Below, in pieces: positions 46,641 through 55,636 of a DNA stretch of 64,000 nt. Within the stretch, counting starts at the first letter, position 1. Each line of letters starts with the position of its first letter. The DNA comes from Rhodococcus spelaei (lineage in GTDB: Bacteria > Actinomycetota > Actinomycetes > Mycobacteriales > Mycobacteriaceae). Position numbers and translations under genes: made by a program. The stretch lies in assembly GCF_006704125.1 (NCBI RefSeq), contig NZ_VIGH01000007.1, positions 62,001 through 126,000 on the forward strand, written 5' to 3'. The notes beneath the pieces are model-generated. The model saw only the letters and a program-made list of their open reading frames with translations, did no database searches and had not been told where the DNA came from.

Positions 46641-47504
46641 TCACGTTGCGCCTCCGAGCATTCCGGCGAACTCGCGCGCAAATGTGTGCACGTCGCCGGG
46701 CCAGCGCGCCGACAGGTAATTGCCGTCGCACACCACGAGGGCGGGCCGGGCATCGTCGAAGGAGTCGCGGGCACGCCCGCTCGACTTCAGTCGGCGATCC
46801 CGGTCCGTCGGCTCGACGTCGACGAAGTCGCTCGGTTGCTTCAGCGCGCGCGTCACCTCCTGCTGCACGGACATGTACCCCTTCGGCTGCCCATGCCCCT
46901 CTCGGTAGGTCCGGTAGTAGTCGGGATCCCAGAAGCGGGTGACGCGCGCGAGCTGCCAGGCCCGCCCCTCCAGGGCCCAGGTCAGCGCGGTGGTGCGGCG
47001 CCCGTACAGCACCGAACGCCTGGTCGCCGGATCGACGCTGCGCGCGACGAGCAGCACGCCGTGGCAGATCGCCGCGACGGGCAGGTCGCGGCGGAAGGCA
47101 TCGACGACAACCCGCTGCAGGCCTGTGCTCTCGAGGTACGGACGCATGCCCCGGGCGCGATGTCCGCCGGGCAGCAGAAGGCCGTCGACGCCCTCGAGGT
47201 CGATGGCGTCCCAGTTCGACGGCGCACTGAACTCGGGGTCGTCGAGCAACGCAGCGTAGTCATCGCGGGCGGCGGCGTTCGCGCGCAGCATCCGCCCCAC
47301 CAGCACCAGCCGATCGAGCCCGGGAACGGCACCCCAGGGGTCGAGACCACGCCCGGTCACCATCACGTCGTCGGCCCGGGCGACGGTCGCGTCTGGAGTG
47401 GCGAACCGCACCCGGTGACCGAGCCGGCGGAGCACTCGCCAGCTGACCGCAACCTCGGACGGATCGAAGTCGCACGCGGGAAGTGGAACCAGCACCGTGC
47501 CCAT
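46641..47504 (-). CDS. DJ-1/PfpI family protein
   Basis: 287-residue protein of the class-I glutamine amidotransferase-like superfamily. It begins TVLVPLPACDFDPSEVAVSW, contains LLLPGGHRARGM and the nucleophile elbow AICHGVLLVAR, in which Cys is the expected catalytic residue. It ends with VVCDGNYLSARWPGDVHTFA. Members act as glyoxalases, chaperones or deglycases; which applies here is unknown. The ATG at 47504 is well placed. It lies beside the GntR gene but with a 60-bp gap. Confidence 0.85.
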   Translation of the reverse strand: MGTVLVPLPACDFDPSEVAVSWRVLRRLGHRVRFATPDATVARADDVMVTGRGLDPWGAVPGLDRLVLVGRMLRANAAARDDYAALLDDPEFSAPSNWDAIDLEGVDGLLLPGGHRARGMRPYLESTGLQRVVVDAFRRDLPVAAICHGVLLVARSVDPATRRSVLYGRRTTALTWALEGRAWQLARVTRFWDPDYYRTYREGHGQPKGYMSVQQEVTRALKQPSDFVDVEPTDRDRRLKSSGRARDSFDDARPALVVCDGNYLSARWPGDVHTFAREFAGMLGGAT

Positions 47505-47564
47505 GTCGGCACGCTAACACCGGACCGAAATCCGAGACCTCCGAAAGCCGGCCGTCGAGTGTCG

Positions 47565-48272
47565 CTATTCACGCAGTGTGGTGAGGAAAGCCATCCGGTC
47601 GCCGCGATACAGCGAGCGCACCCGCTCGATCGGCACCCCGTCGATGTCCAGTGAGGTCCGATTGAGCAGCAGCATCGGCATTGCGGTGGTCGAGTCGAGC
47701 AGTGCCGCGTCGCGCGGCGACGCGAGCACCGTCTCGATGCGTTCAGTCGCCGAACCGAAGACCACCCCGGTCGCCCGGATCGCGGCGTAGAGGGAGGTGC
47801 CCGGGTCGAACGACTCTGCCATCTCCGCGAAGCGGCGCGCCGGCAGATAAGTGTTCTCGAGGCCGATCTTCTGGCCGTCCGCGAGCAACACCCGCTCGAG
47901 CCGGATGACGGTCGCGCCGACCGGGATCTCGAGTTCCACAGCGAGTTCCGGGTCGGCCAATTCCTCCTCGAAGGTGACGAGCTCACGAGCGGGCACCCGA
48001 CCCTGGCTGAGCGCGCCCTCGGTGTAGGAGCCGAGCGAGAGCGGTTGGACGAGTTTGGGACTGGCGACCACGGTGCCACGCCCCCGGCGCTGGATCAGGC
48101 CCTCGACGAGCAGCTCGTGCACGGCCTGGCGCACGGTCTCGCGGGACACCGCGAACCGCGCCGCGAGGTCGCGCTCGGTGGGAACCGCGTCGCCCTCCGC
48201 GAGGTCGGCGACGATCGCGGCCAGCTCGGTGCGCACGCGGTAGTACTTGGGCAGGTTTCCGGTCTCGGTCAC
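47565..48272 (-). CDS. GntR/HutC family regulator of the phosphonate cluster
   Basis: 235-residue repressor. The N-terminal winged helix reads VPTERDLAARFAVSRETVRQ, and the C-terminal UTRA ligand domain includes SYTEGALSQGRVPARELVTF and LENTYLPARRF. The ATG overlaps the HD gene stop by four bases (ATGA), so they form one transcript. Divergent from the FAD oxidase/phosphonatase/ABC operon, it is the likely repressor acting on the two TTGGT-N4-ACCAA palindromes at 48617 and 48665. The effector is presumably 2-aminoethylphosphonate or an intermediate (inference). Confidence 0.9.
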   Translation of the reverse strand: MTETGNLPKYYRVRTELAAIVADLAEGDAVPTERDLAARFAVSRETVRQAVHELLVEGLIQRRGRGTVVASPKLVQPLSLGSYTEGALSQGRVPARELVTFEEELADPELAVELEIPVGATVIRLERVLLADGQKIGLENTYLPARRFAEMAESFDPGTSLYAAIRATGVVFGSATERIETVLASPRDAALLDSTTAMPMLLLNRTSLDIDGVPIERVRSLYRGDRMAFLTTLRE

Positions 48273-48598
48273 TCCGACGCTCCCGCCAGCACCCGACGGG
48301 CTACGCCGAGCACATCCTCGATCGACGGAGCCTGTGCGCCAGGAACTTTCGCTCCGTCGTCGTACCGGCGAGCAACGACGTCATGCGGCGCTTCCGCCGC
48401 CGGCGCCAGGAGCGGGCTGCGGCCGAGGTCGTGCAACGCGCTCGCCAGCACCAGCTCGTCGTCGGCTCCGTTCACACTCGCGCGGCCGGCCGCCTGCAGC
48501 GCGTGGTCGAGCTCGTCGACCCACTCCTCGTCGAAGACCCCCCGCAGCGAACTGAGCAGCGCCGCAGTCTCCCCGAGAACGAAGTTGTTGTCGTTCAT
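48269..48598 (-). CDS. HD-domain protein, shortened PhnZ-like
   Basis: 109-residue HD-fold protein. It shows LDHALQAAGRA and the HD motif LVLASALHDLGRS, matching the first half of phosphonate-linked HD oxygenases (PhnZ group, normally about 180-190 residues). The end RRYDDGAKVPG matches the C-terminus of that group. About 70-80 residues between HDVVARRY and DDGAKVP seem missing, which would remove further metal-ligand His. It is therefore probably not an active oxygenase, unless it is a natural short form. It leads the GntR transcript, and the divergent operon begins 97 bp away. Confidence 0.68.
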   Translation of the reverse strand: MNDNNFVLGETAALLSSLRGVFDEEWVDELDHALQAAGRASVNGADDELVLASALHDLGRSPLLAPAAEAPHDVVARRYDDGAKVPGAQAPSIEDVLGVARRVLAGASE

Positions 48599-48616
48599 GC
48601 TGGTCAGCGTACCAAG

Positions 48617-48634
48617 AATTGGTCTATACCAATT
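48617..48634. promoter_or_regulatory. GntR operator 1
   Basis: AATTGGTCTATACCAATT has arms TTGGT and ACCAA, the spacing typical of HutC-type GntR sites such as TGGTCTAGACCA. It lies 18 bp upstream of the HD-GntR transcript start codon. Confidence 0.8.
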
Positions 48635-48664
48635 GTTAATCTGTTGTATTCCTCGGCAACACCA

Positions 48665-48680
48665 TTTGGTCTAGACCAAA
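48665..48680. promoter_or_regulatory. GntR operator 2
   Basis: TTTGGTCTAGACCAAA is a perfect 16-bp palindrome, 15 bp upstream of the FAD oxidase ATG. With operator 1 it allows simultaneous control of both divergent transcripts. Confidence 0.85.
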
Positions 48681-48695
48681 GTCCATGCTTCCCCC

Positions 48696-49823
48696 ATGCG
48701 AATTGCAATTGTGGGAGGCGGAATCCTCGGAACGGCCCACGCCGACGAGGCCGTCCGTCGAGGACACGAGGTCATCCAACTCGAACGCGAGCACGAGGCG
48801 CGCGGTGCCACGGTACGCAACTTCGGACTGGTCTGGGTGTCCGGCCGGGCCGAGTTCGAACTCGAGGCGGCGCTGCGATCGCGTCAGCTGTGGCAGGACC
48901 TCGCTTCCCGTGTCCCCGAGATCGGCTTCCGGCCCGCCGGCTCCCTGACCCTGCTGCGCACCCCCGAGGAGGTGGCCGTCGCCGAGCAGACGATGGCCCG
49001 GCCCGACGCCGACGTCCGTGGCTTCGCACTGCTCGATCCGGAGCAGGTGCTCGCCGTCAACCCGGCGTTGCGCGGCAAGTACCTCGCGGGACTGCACTGC
49101 ACCCTCGACGGCGCCGTCGAGTCCCGAATCGCGCTGCCCGCCATCCGCCGTCAGCTCGCAGCCAGCGGACGGTACACCTTCCACTCCGGCACCGAGGCTC
49201 GCGAGGTCACCAGCAACTCCACCGGTGTCCACATCCGCGACGACCACGGCCGCACCTTCGACGCCGATCTTGCGATCGTCTGCCCGGGCGCCACCCTCGG
49301 CGGCCTCGCACGTGACCTGGCCGGCGAACTGCCTCTGCGCCGGGTTCGGCTGCAGATGATGCAGACCGCGCCGCTCGGCGAGGACCTGACCACCGCGATC
49401 GCCGACGGCGACAGCCTGCGCTACTACCCCGGTTTCGCCGGCACCGCGCTCGACGCGTTGAAGGCGGCGCAGCCGCAGGCTCCCACCGCCGAGGCCCACC
49501 GGATGCAGCTGCTGTGCGTGCAGCGCCTGCACGGCGGGCTGACGATCGGCGACACCCACGAATACGACGAACCGTTCGACTTCGACGTCGACGAGGCGCC
49601 CTACCAGCACCTGACCGGCGTCGTCGAGGAACTGCTCGGCCGCACGCTTCCCCCGATCGTGAAGCGGTGGGCCGGCGTCTACAGCCAGCACCTCGACCCG
49701 GGCGAGCTGGTGCACCGCGGGCAGCCGACCGACAACGTGTGGGTCGTCGCCGGCCCGGGTGGTCGCGGCATGACCCTCGGTCCTGCCCTGGCCGAGCAGA
49801 CCGCCGACCAGCTCGGCCTCTAA
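48696..49823 (+). CDS. FAD-dependent oxidoreductase of phosphonate catabolism (PbfD-like)
   Basis: 375-residue DAO-type flavoprotein of the group found with phosphonate genes. It begins RIAIVGGGILGTAHADEAVR (FAD-binding Rossmann motif), has ATVRNFGLVWVSGRA, and ends VVAGPGGRGMTLGPALAEQT. Characterised relatives (PbfD) oxidise 2-aminoethylphosphonate or N-methylated forms to phosphonoacetaldehyde. That product is the substrate of the next gene, so the pair forms a short degradation route. ATG at 48696 follows the operator. The gap to the next gene is 14 bp. Confidence 0.85.
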   Translation: MRIAIVGGGILGTAHADEAVRRGHEVIQLEREHEARGATVRNFGLVWVSGRAEFELEAALRSRQLWQDLASRVPEIGFRPAGSLTLLRTPEEVAVAEQTMARPDADVRGFALLDPEQVLAVNPALRGKYLAGLHCTLDGAVESRIALPAIRRQLAASGRYTFHSGTEAREVTSNSTGVHIRDDHGRTFDADLAIVCPGATLGGLARDLAGELPLRRVRLQMMQTAPLGEDLTTAIADGDSLRYYPGFAGTALDALKAAQPQAPTAEAHRMQLLCVQRLHGGLTIGDTHEYDEPFDFDVDEAPYQHLTGVVEELLGRTLPPIVKRWAGVYSQHLDPGELVHRGQPTDNVWVVAGPGGRGMTLGPALAEQTADQLGL

Positions 49824-49837
49824 TCCAAGGAGACAGC

Positions 49838-50521
49838 ATGTCCGACAACCGAATCACCCTCGCCGTGCTCGACATGGCGGGCACCACCGTCGCCGACGAC
49901 GGCCTGGTCCTGCGCGCGTTCGCCGCGGCGGCCGACGCCGCCGGCCTGCCGCCCGAGGGCGCCGAAGCCGACGCCGCCCGGCAGTACGTGCTCGACACGA
50001 TGGGCCAGTCCAAGATAGTCGTGTTCCGAGCGCTCTTCGGCGACGAGGACCGCGCGCAGGCCGCCAACGTCGCCTTCGAGTCCACCTACGACCGCCTGAT
50101 CGACGAGGGCAACGCCGAGCCGATTCCCGGTGCGGCCGAATCGATCACCGCACTGCGTGAGACCGGCATCAAGGTGGCACTGACCACCGGGTTCAGCCGT
50201 GGCACCCAGGACAAGCTGCTCGCTGCCCTCGGCTGGCAGACCCTCGCCGACCTCACCCTGGCTCCGTCCGAGGCCGGTCGCGGCCGACCGTACCCCGACC
50301 TGATCCTCACCGCGCTGCTGCGGCTGCAGGCCGACGACGTGAAAGACGTTGCGGTCCTGGGCGACACGTCCAACGACGTGACCAGCGGACTGCGCGCCGG
50401 CGCCGCCGTCGTCGCGGGCACCCTCACCGGCGCCCACGACGAGCATCAGCTGCGTGCGGCCGGCGCCACCCACGTGGTGCCGTCGGTGCGCGAGTTCGCC
50501 CAGCTGCTGCTCACCCGATAG
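49838..50521 (+). CDS. Phosphonatase-like HAD hydrolase (PhnX-like)
   Basis: 227-residue HAD enzyme. The nucleophile Asp12 is in VLDMAGTT, the cap has MGQSK with Lys59 in the position of the Schiff-base Lys of phosphonoacetaldehyde hydrolase, and late motifs are GRGRPYPD and VLGDTSNDV. It probably splits phosphonoacetaldehyde into acetaldehyde and phosphate, making the cluster a phosphorus-supply route. It is the PhnX-like subfamily that is linked to FAD oxidases rather than classical PhnX with PhnW. ATG at 49838 with AAGGAG upstream. Confidence 0.87.
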   Translation: MSDNRITLAVLDMAGTTVADDGLVLRAFAAAADAAGLPPEGAEADAARQYVLDTMGQSKIVVFRALFGDEDRAQAANVAFESTYDRLIDEGNAEPIPGAAESITALRETGIKVALTTGFSRGTQDKLLAALGWQTLADLTLAPSEAGRGRPYPDLILTALLRLQADDVKDVAVLGDTSNDVTSGLRAGAAVVAGTLTGAHDEHQLRAAGATHVVPSVREFAQLLLTR

Positions 50522-50586
50522 CGCACTCCCCACCATGTTCCACCGCTTCGCCCACCTTCGCTCCTCCACTCACAGTTAGGAATCCG

Positions 50587-51654
50587 ATGCGCCGCTTCAG
50601 CATTTCGATGCGTCCCGGTCTCGCCGCAATCGCCCTGGCCGCGACGGCTCTGTCCCTGACCGCCTGTGGCGGCACCGGCACCGCCGCCGGTTCGTCCGAC
50701 GCGGGCACCGTCACCGTCTACAGCGCCGACGGCCTGTCCGGTTGGTACAAGCCCCAGTTCGCCGAGTTCACCAAGGAAACCGGCATCGCCGTGAACCTGG
50801 TCGAGGCCGGCTCGGGAGAGGTCGTCTCCCGCGTCGAGAAGGAGCAGTCCAACCCGCAGGCCGACGTCGTCGTCACCCTGCCGCCGTTCATCCAGAAGGC
50901 CGACGCCCAGGGCCTGCTCCAGCCGAGCGGCATCGACACCTCCGCGGTCCCGGCCGAGGAGAAGGACACTGCCGGCAAGTACGTGCCCGTGGTGAACAAC
51001 TACCTCTCGTTCATCGCCAACCCCGGCGCGAACCCGGCGCCCGTCACCTGGGACGACCTGCTCAGCGACCAGTTCAAGGGCAAGCTGCAGTACTCCACCC
51101 CCGGCCAGGCCGGCGACGGCACCGCGGTCCTGCTACTGCTCCAACACCTCAAGGGCAACGCGGGCGCACTCGACTACCTGAGCAAGCTGCAGGCCAACAA
51201 CGTCGGCCCGTCCTCGTCCACCGGGAAGCTCCAGCCGAAGGTCAGCAATGGCGAACTCCTCGTCGCGAATGGTGATGTCCAGATGAACCTGGCGTCGATC
51301 AAGGACGACGGCTCGAAGTTCAACGTCTTCTTCCCGGCCGAGGCGAACGGCGCCCGCACGACCGTCGCGCTGCCCTACGTGATGGGCCTGGCCAAGGGCG
51401 CGCCGAAGTCCGAGCAGGCGAAGAAGCTGATGGAGTTCCTGCTCTCGGAGAAGGCGCAGAAGACCGTCGGCCCCGACGCGCTCGGCGTCTCGGTCCGCAA
51501 GGACGTGCGCGAGTCCGCCAATGTCGACGCGAGCGACAAGTCCACCCCCGCGGGCCTCCTGAACGGCGTCACCGTGTGGACCCCGAACTGGACCGAGGTC
51601 ATCGGCACCCTCGACGCCGACGTCGCCGCATACCAGAAAGCCACCGGGAGCTGA
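50587..51654 (+). CDS. 2-Aminoethylphosphonate ABC transporter, binding lipoprotein
   Basis: 355-residue solute-binding protein. The signal peptide ends in the lipobox LSLTACGG, so it is anchored to the membrane by Cys28. The mature protein is Fe3+/AEP-type periplasmic-binding II: VTVYSADGLSGWYKPQF, a Glu/Lys-rich hinge and TPGQAGDGTAVLL. It should capture AEP or a related phosphonate. It is 65 bp after the HAD gene and one base before the ATPase gene, in the same operon. Confidence 0.88.
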   Translation: MRRFSISMRPGLAAIALAATALSLTACGGTGTAAGSSDAGTVTVYSADGLSGWYKPQFAEFTKETGIAVNLVEAGSGEVVSRVEKEQSNPQADVVVTLPPFIQKADAQGLLQPSGIDTSAVPAEEKDTAGKYVPVVNNYLSFIANPGANPAPVTWDDLLSDQFKGKLQYSTPGQAGDGTAVLLLLQHLKGNAGALDYLSKLQANNVGPSSSTGKLQPKVSNGELLVANGDVQMNLASIKDDGSKFNVFFPAEANGARTTVALPYVMGLAKGAPKSEQAKKLMEFLLSEKAQKTVGPDALGVSVRKDVRESANVDASDKSTPAGLLNGVTVWTPNWTEVIGTLDADVAAYQKATGS

Positions 51655-51655
51655 G

Positions 51656-52825
51656 ATGTCACGGATCAACACCCGGCGGGTGACCGCCACCGCCACCCAC
51701 GGGGCCACCGACCACGCCCCCGCCATCACCTTCGACCGCGTCAACGTGGCCTACGGGCGGGGCCGGGGCGCTACCCGGGCGTTGATCGACTTCAACCTGC
51801 GGGTGTCCCCCGGAGAGACCGTCGCGCTCCTGGGGCCCAGCGGATCCGGCAAGTCCACCGCGCTCAAGGCGCTCGCCGGGTTCACCCAGCCCGTCTCGGG
51901 CACGGTCCGGCTCGGCGGCCGGGACGTCACCGACCTGCCGCCGGCCAAGCGGGGCATCGGCGTGGTCGTCCAGTCCTACGCACTGTTCCCGCACATGCGG
52001 GTCGCCGAGAACGTTGCCTTCGGTCTCCGGTCGCACCGCGTCCCGCGCTCGGAGATCGGGGGGCGCGTCTCGGACGCCCTCGCGATGGTCGGAATGTCCG
52101 CCTACGGCAAGCGTTTCCCGCGCGAGCTGTCGGGCGGTCAGCAGCAACGCGTCGCCATCGCGCGCGCACTGGCGATCCGACCGAAGGTACTGCTGCTCGA
52201 CGAGCCGCTGGCCGCCCTCGACGCCCAGCTGCGCCAGAGCATGCTCACCGAACTGCAGCAGTTGCGCGCGGCGCTGCCCGACACCGCGATGCTCTACGTC
52301 ACGCACGACCAGTCGGAGGCGCTCGCGCTCGCCGACCGGATCGCGGTCATGCGCGACGCCCGGCTCGTCGACATCGACACCGCCGAGAACCTGTGGAAAC
52401 GGCCGCCGAGCAGTTTCACCGCAGCCTTCCTCGGGGGCGCGAACCTGCTGCCCGCCGTCGTGACCCGGGTGATCGGCACCTCCGCGCTGGTCACGGTGGG
52501 CGGCACCCCGGTCACGGCGCAGGCCCCGCAGCCGGAGATCGGCCACGTCGACTGGGAGTCGGATTCCGGTGCGCTGCTGTGCATTCGACCGCACGCCGTC
52601 AACCTGGTCTCGCCCGCCGAGCGAGGTGCGATGCCGGCCCGGATCGTCGGCACCGTGTGGCGCGGAGCCTCGACCCGGCTCACGGTCGCGCTGGTGGGCA
52701 TGCCCGAGACGCCGATCGAGGCGGACGTCACCGGACACGACGAGCGACCGGTGGGCACCGAAGTCGGTGTGCGCTTCCCCGACCAGGGCGCCGTGCTGGT
52801 GCCCGCGCCGGGACCCGTGTCATGA
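51656..52825 (+). CDS. 2-Aminoethylphosphonate ABC transporter, ATPase
   Basis: 389-residue ABC ATPase. It has Walker A GPSGSGKST, the Q-loop VVVQSYALFPH, signature LSGGQQQR, Walker B VLLLDEPLAALD and H-loop VTHDQ. A C-terminal TOBE region (about 290-385) follows, as in PotA/PhnT-type proteins. It powers import of the phosphonate bound by the upstream lipoprotein. The ATG at 51656 is one base after the preceding stop; its own stop overlaps the permease start. Confidence 0.92.
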   Translation: MSRINTRRVTATATHGATDHAPAITFDRVNVAYGRGRGATRALIDFNLRVSPGETVALLGPSGSGKSTALKALAGFTQPVSGTVRLGGRDVTDLPPAKRGIGVVVQSYALFPHMRVAENVAFGLRSHRVPRSEIGGRVSDALAMVGMSAYGKRFPRELSGGQQQRVAIARALAIRPKVLLLDEPLAALDAQLRQSMLTELQQLRAALPDTAMLYVTHDQSEALALADRIAVMRDARLVDIDTAENLWKRPPSSFTAAFLGGANLLPAVVTRVIGTSALVTVGGTPVTAQAPQPEIGHVDWESDSGALLCIRPHAVNLVSPAERGAMPARIVGTVWRGASTRLTVALVGMPETPIEADVTGHDERPVGTEVGVRFPDQGAVLVPAPGPVS

Positions 52826-53727
52826 CCGCCCTTCTCGACCGCACGCAGCTCGAGCCGCCGGAGGTCCGGCCCGAGAAGGGCGGCTGGCGCCGGATCGCGT
52901 GGGCCATGCCCCCGTTGCTGCTGGTGCTGGGCTTCGCTGTGTACCCGATGGGCCGGGTCCTCGCCGAGTCGACTGTCACCGACGACGGCCGCGGGCTGTC
53001 CACCTGGGCCGACGTCCTCGGGTCGACACTGTTCCGAAAGGCGTTGTGGCGCACCGTCGAGATCGCCGCACTCTCGACCCTCGGCTGCCTGGTGCTCGGC
53101 ACCTTCCTGGCGCTGGTGCTGGCCTTCGTGCCGTTCGCCGGGTCCAAGGTGGTCGGCCGGCTGATCGACACCATCCTGTCGCTGCCCTCGTTCCTGATCA
53201 CCCTCGCGTTCACCTTCCTCTACGGCACCGCCGGCGCGGTGAACGCCCTGATCGCCAAGCTGTCCGGTGCCGACCACGGGCCGTTGAACTTCCTGGGCAC
53301 CCCGTTCGGCGTGATCGCCGCGGAGATCACCTTCTTCACCCCGTTCGTGGTGCGCCCGCTGCTCGCCGCGTTCACCCAGATGCCGCGCGAACAGCTCGAC
53401 GTCGCCGCGAGCCTCGGCGCGTCGCCGTGGCGGGTGCTGCGCACCGTGGTGATGCCCGAGGCCTGGCCCGCGCTGATGGCGGGCGGCTCGCTGGTGCTGC
53501 TGCTCACGCTCAACGAGTTCGGCATCGTCCTGTTCACCGGCGCGAAGGACGTCGTGACCCTGCCGATGCTCATCTACACGCGCGGCATCGTCACCTTCGA
53601 CCTGCCGGGGGCCGCGGTGATCGCGACCGTCCAGGTGCTGCTCTCGCTCGCGCTGTACGGCGGGTACCGATTCCTCTTCAACAGACTGACGGGAGGCAGC
53701 CGTGCTGCTGTGGACAACGCGCGCTAG
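52822..53727 (+). CDS. 2-Aminoethylphosphonate ABC transporter, permease 1
   Basis: 301-residue inner-membrane permease with six hydrophobic segments and the ABC-permease EAA-like loop (QLDVAASLGASPWRVLRTVV). The long N-terminal cytoplasmic tail (RTQLEPPEVRPEKG) precedes the first helix. Together with permease 2 it forms the channel. The ATG overlaps the ATPase stop by four bases. Confidence 0.9.
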   Translation: MTALLDRTQLEPPEVRPEKGGWRRIAWAMPPLLLVLGFAVYPMGRVLAESTVTDDGRGLSTWADVLGSTLFRKALWRTVEIAALSTLGCLVLGTFLALVLAFVPFAGSKVVGRLIDTILSLPSFLITLAFTFLYGTAGAVNALIAKLSGADHGPLNFLGTPFGVIAAEITFFTPFVVRPLLAAFTQMPREQLDVAASLGASPWRVLRTVVMPEAWPALMAGGSLVLLLTLNEFGIVLFTGAKDVVTLPMLIYTRGIVTFDLPGAAVIATVQVLLSLALYGGYRFLFNRLTGGSRAAVDNAR

Positions 53728-54487
53728 GACACTGGCGCTCGCGGCATTCGGTGTGGTGGTCGCGGTGGTGTTCGTCGCCCCGATCGCCACCGTCGTCCTC
53801 GCCGCCCTGGCCGGGTCGTGGACGGGCCCACTGCCGTCCGATCTCGGCGGCAAGAACCTCTCGGCCGCGTTGTCGGACGAGAACATGGCGAGCCTGACCG
53901 TCAGCCTGCAGACGGCCTTCATCGCCGGCGCGCTCGCCCTGTTCGTCGGGACCTGGGCGGCGCTGGCGGCCCGGGAGGCACCGGGGTGGCTGCGCAAGGC
54001 CACCGACGCGGTGTTCCACCTACCGATCGCGGTTCCGTCGGTGGCGATCGGCCTCGGCCTGCTGATCGCGTTCAACTCCAAGCCGCTGCTGCTCGGCGGC
54101 ACCAAGTGGATCGTGATCCTCGCGCACACGGTGCTGGTGTTGGCGTTCGCGTTCAGCTCCGTCTCGGCGGCCCTCGACCGCCTCGACCCCGCATATCGTC
54201 AGGCAGCGGAGTCCCTCGGCGCCGGGCCGGCCCGGGTGCTCACCCGGATCACGCTGCCGCTGCTCCTGCCCGCCCTTGGCGCGGCGGCCGGCCTGTCCAT
54301 CGCACTGTCGATGGGTGAGCTGGGCGCCACGATCATGGTGTACCCCGCGACGTGGAAGACCTTGCCGGTGAACATCTTCGGCCTCACCGACCGCGGCCAG
54401 GTGTTCCTCGCCGCCGCGGACACCACGCTGCTGCTGACCGTCACCCTGCTGGCACTGCTGGTGGTCGGTCGCATCCGTAAGCGCTGA
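53702..54487 (+). CDS. 2-Aminoethylphosphonate ABC transporter, permease 2
   Basis: 261-residue second permease with about six membrane helices and the EAA-like loop in DPAYRQAAESLGAGPARVLT. The GTG at 53702 has GGGAGG upstream within the previous gene, and the two reading frames overlap by 26 bp. It ends RIRKR. The next gene (GlxA-type regulator) starts only 18 bp later and may be read from the same transcript. Confidence 0.9.
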   Translation: MLLWTTRARTLALAAFGVVVAVVFVAPIATVVLAALAGSWTGPLPSDLGGKNLSAALSDENMASLTVSLQTAFIAGALALFVGTWAALAAREAPGWLRKATDAVFHLPIAVPSVAIGLGLLIAFNSKPLLLGGTKWIVILAHTVLVLAFAFSSVSAALDRLDPAYRQAAESLGAGPARVLTRITLPLLLPALGAAAGLSIALSMGELGATIMVYPATWKTLPVNIFGLTDRGQVFLAAADTTLLLTVTLLALLVVGRIRKR

Positions 54488-54505
54488 CGCGCATACCGTG
54501 GAGCG

Positions 54506-55519
54506 ATGCGGATCGGGATCCTGGCGTACGACGGTTGTTTCGGGTCGGAGATCTTCACGGTCTCGGACATCCTCCGGATCGCCAACCGCATCGCCCGCGA
54601 GCGCGGTGTCGCGGCCGAGAACCTGTTCCGGGTGTCGGTGATCGGGGCGGCGGCCACCACGGTCGCCGCGGCCGGCGGCTTCGCGATCGGCGCGCAACGG
54701 TGGCACCACCGATTCGATCTGCTCGTCGTGCCGGGGTTCGAACTCGTCCCGACCGAGAACGTGGATGACCGGCTGACCGCATGGAACCACGAGATCGATT
54801 TCCTTCGCGCCGCCGAGCGGCGCGGCACCCGGATCGCCTCGGTGTGTATCGGCGCGTTCCTGCTGGGTGAGGCCGGCGCACTCGACGGCCGCAAGGCGAC
54901 GACCTCCTGGCTGTTCGCGTCGCAACTGGCCCGGCGCTATCCACGCTCGACCGTGTGCGCCGAGTCGCTGATCGTCAGCGACGAGCACGTCACCACAACG
55001 GCTGCCTTCAGCGCCTCGCTCGACCTCGCCACCGCCATCGTCCGCGAACACCTCGGCGTCGAGATCGCCAGGGCGACAGCACGAGTCACGCTCGTCTCCG
55101 AGAACCGAACCAGCCAGGCGCCGTACATCGTCGAGTCGATGGTCCGTGCTGCGCACGGACCGTTCGCCGACGCAGTCGGCCGGTGGCTGGTCGAGCGCCT
55201 GACCGAGCCCTACGACCTGCCGCGGCTGGCGGAGGCGTTCCACGTCAGCACCCGGACACTGCTGCGCAGGTTCCGCGCCGAGGCCGGCCGGACCCCGCTG
55301 GCGTTCCTGCAGGAGGCGCGGATCGGCGCCGCCAAACGCCTGCTGTCGGAAACCGACATTTCCCTGGGGACGATCGCGCGGCGGGTCGGATACCAGGACC
55401 CGGGCACGCTGCGGCGGCTGTTCACCGAGCAGGTCGGTATCAGCGCGGCCGACTACCGCCGGCAGTTCCGCAGCCACGCGCCAGCGCGCTCGGCGCCGCT
55501 CGGCCTCACATTGCGGTGA
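54506..55519 (+). CDS. GlxA family AraC-type regulator with DJ-1 domain
   Basis: 337-residue regulator. Residues 1-190 are a DJ-1/PfpI-like domain (RIGILAYDGCFGSEIFTVSD, with ASVCIGAFLLGEAG at the elbow) and the C-terminal 100 residues are a double helix-turn-helix of the AraC type (LPRLAEAFHVSTRTLLRRFR and IGTIARRVGYQDPGTLRRLF). Members respond to nitrogenous or carbonyl metabolites. It is followed by a dienelactone hydrolase gene at 118 bp, which is a likely target. Confidence 0.9.
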   Translation: MRIGILAYDGCFGSEIFTVSDILRIANRIARERGVAAENLFRVSVIGAAATTVAAAGGFAIGAQRWHHRFDLLVVPGFELVPTENVDDRLTAWNHEIDFLRAAERRGTRIASVCIGAFLLGEAGALDGRKATTSWLFASQLARRYPRSTVCAESLIVSDEHVTTTAAFSASLDLATAIVREHLGVEIARATARVTLVSENRTSQAPYIVESMVRAAHGPFADAVGRWLVERLTEPYDLPRLAEAFHVSTRTLLRRFRAEAGRTPLAFLQEARIGAAKRLLSETDISLGTIARRVGYQDPGTLRRLFTEQVGISAADYRRQFRSHAPARSAPLGLTLR

Positions 55520-55636
55520 CAGTGGCGGGATCGACCCGACTTCTGGCGATCCCGCCCCTCCCCGCGACGCGCATTCGGGGAGAGGATCGAGTCGCTCGCA
55601 CCGAGCACACCGATTTGACGCACAGGAGGGCTGCCG

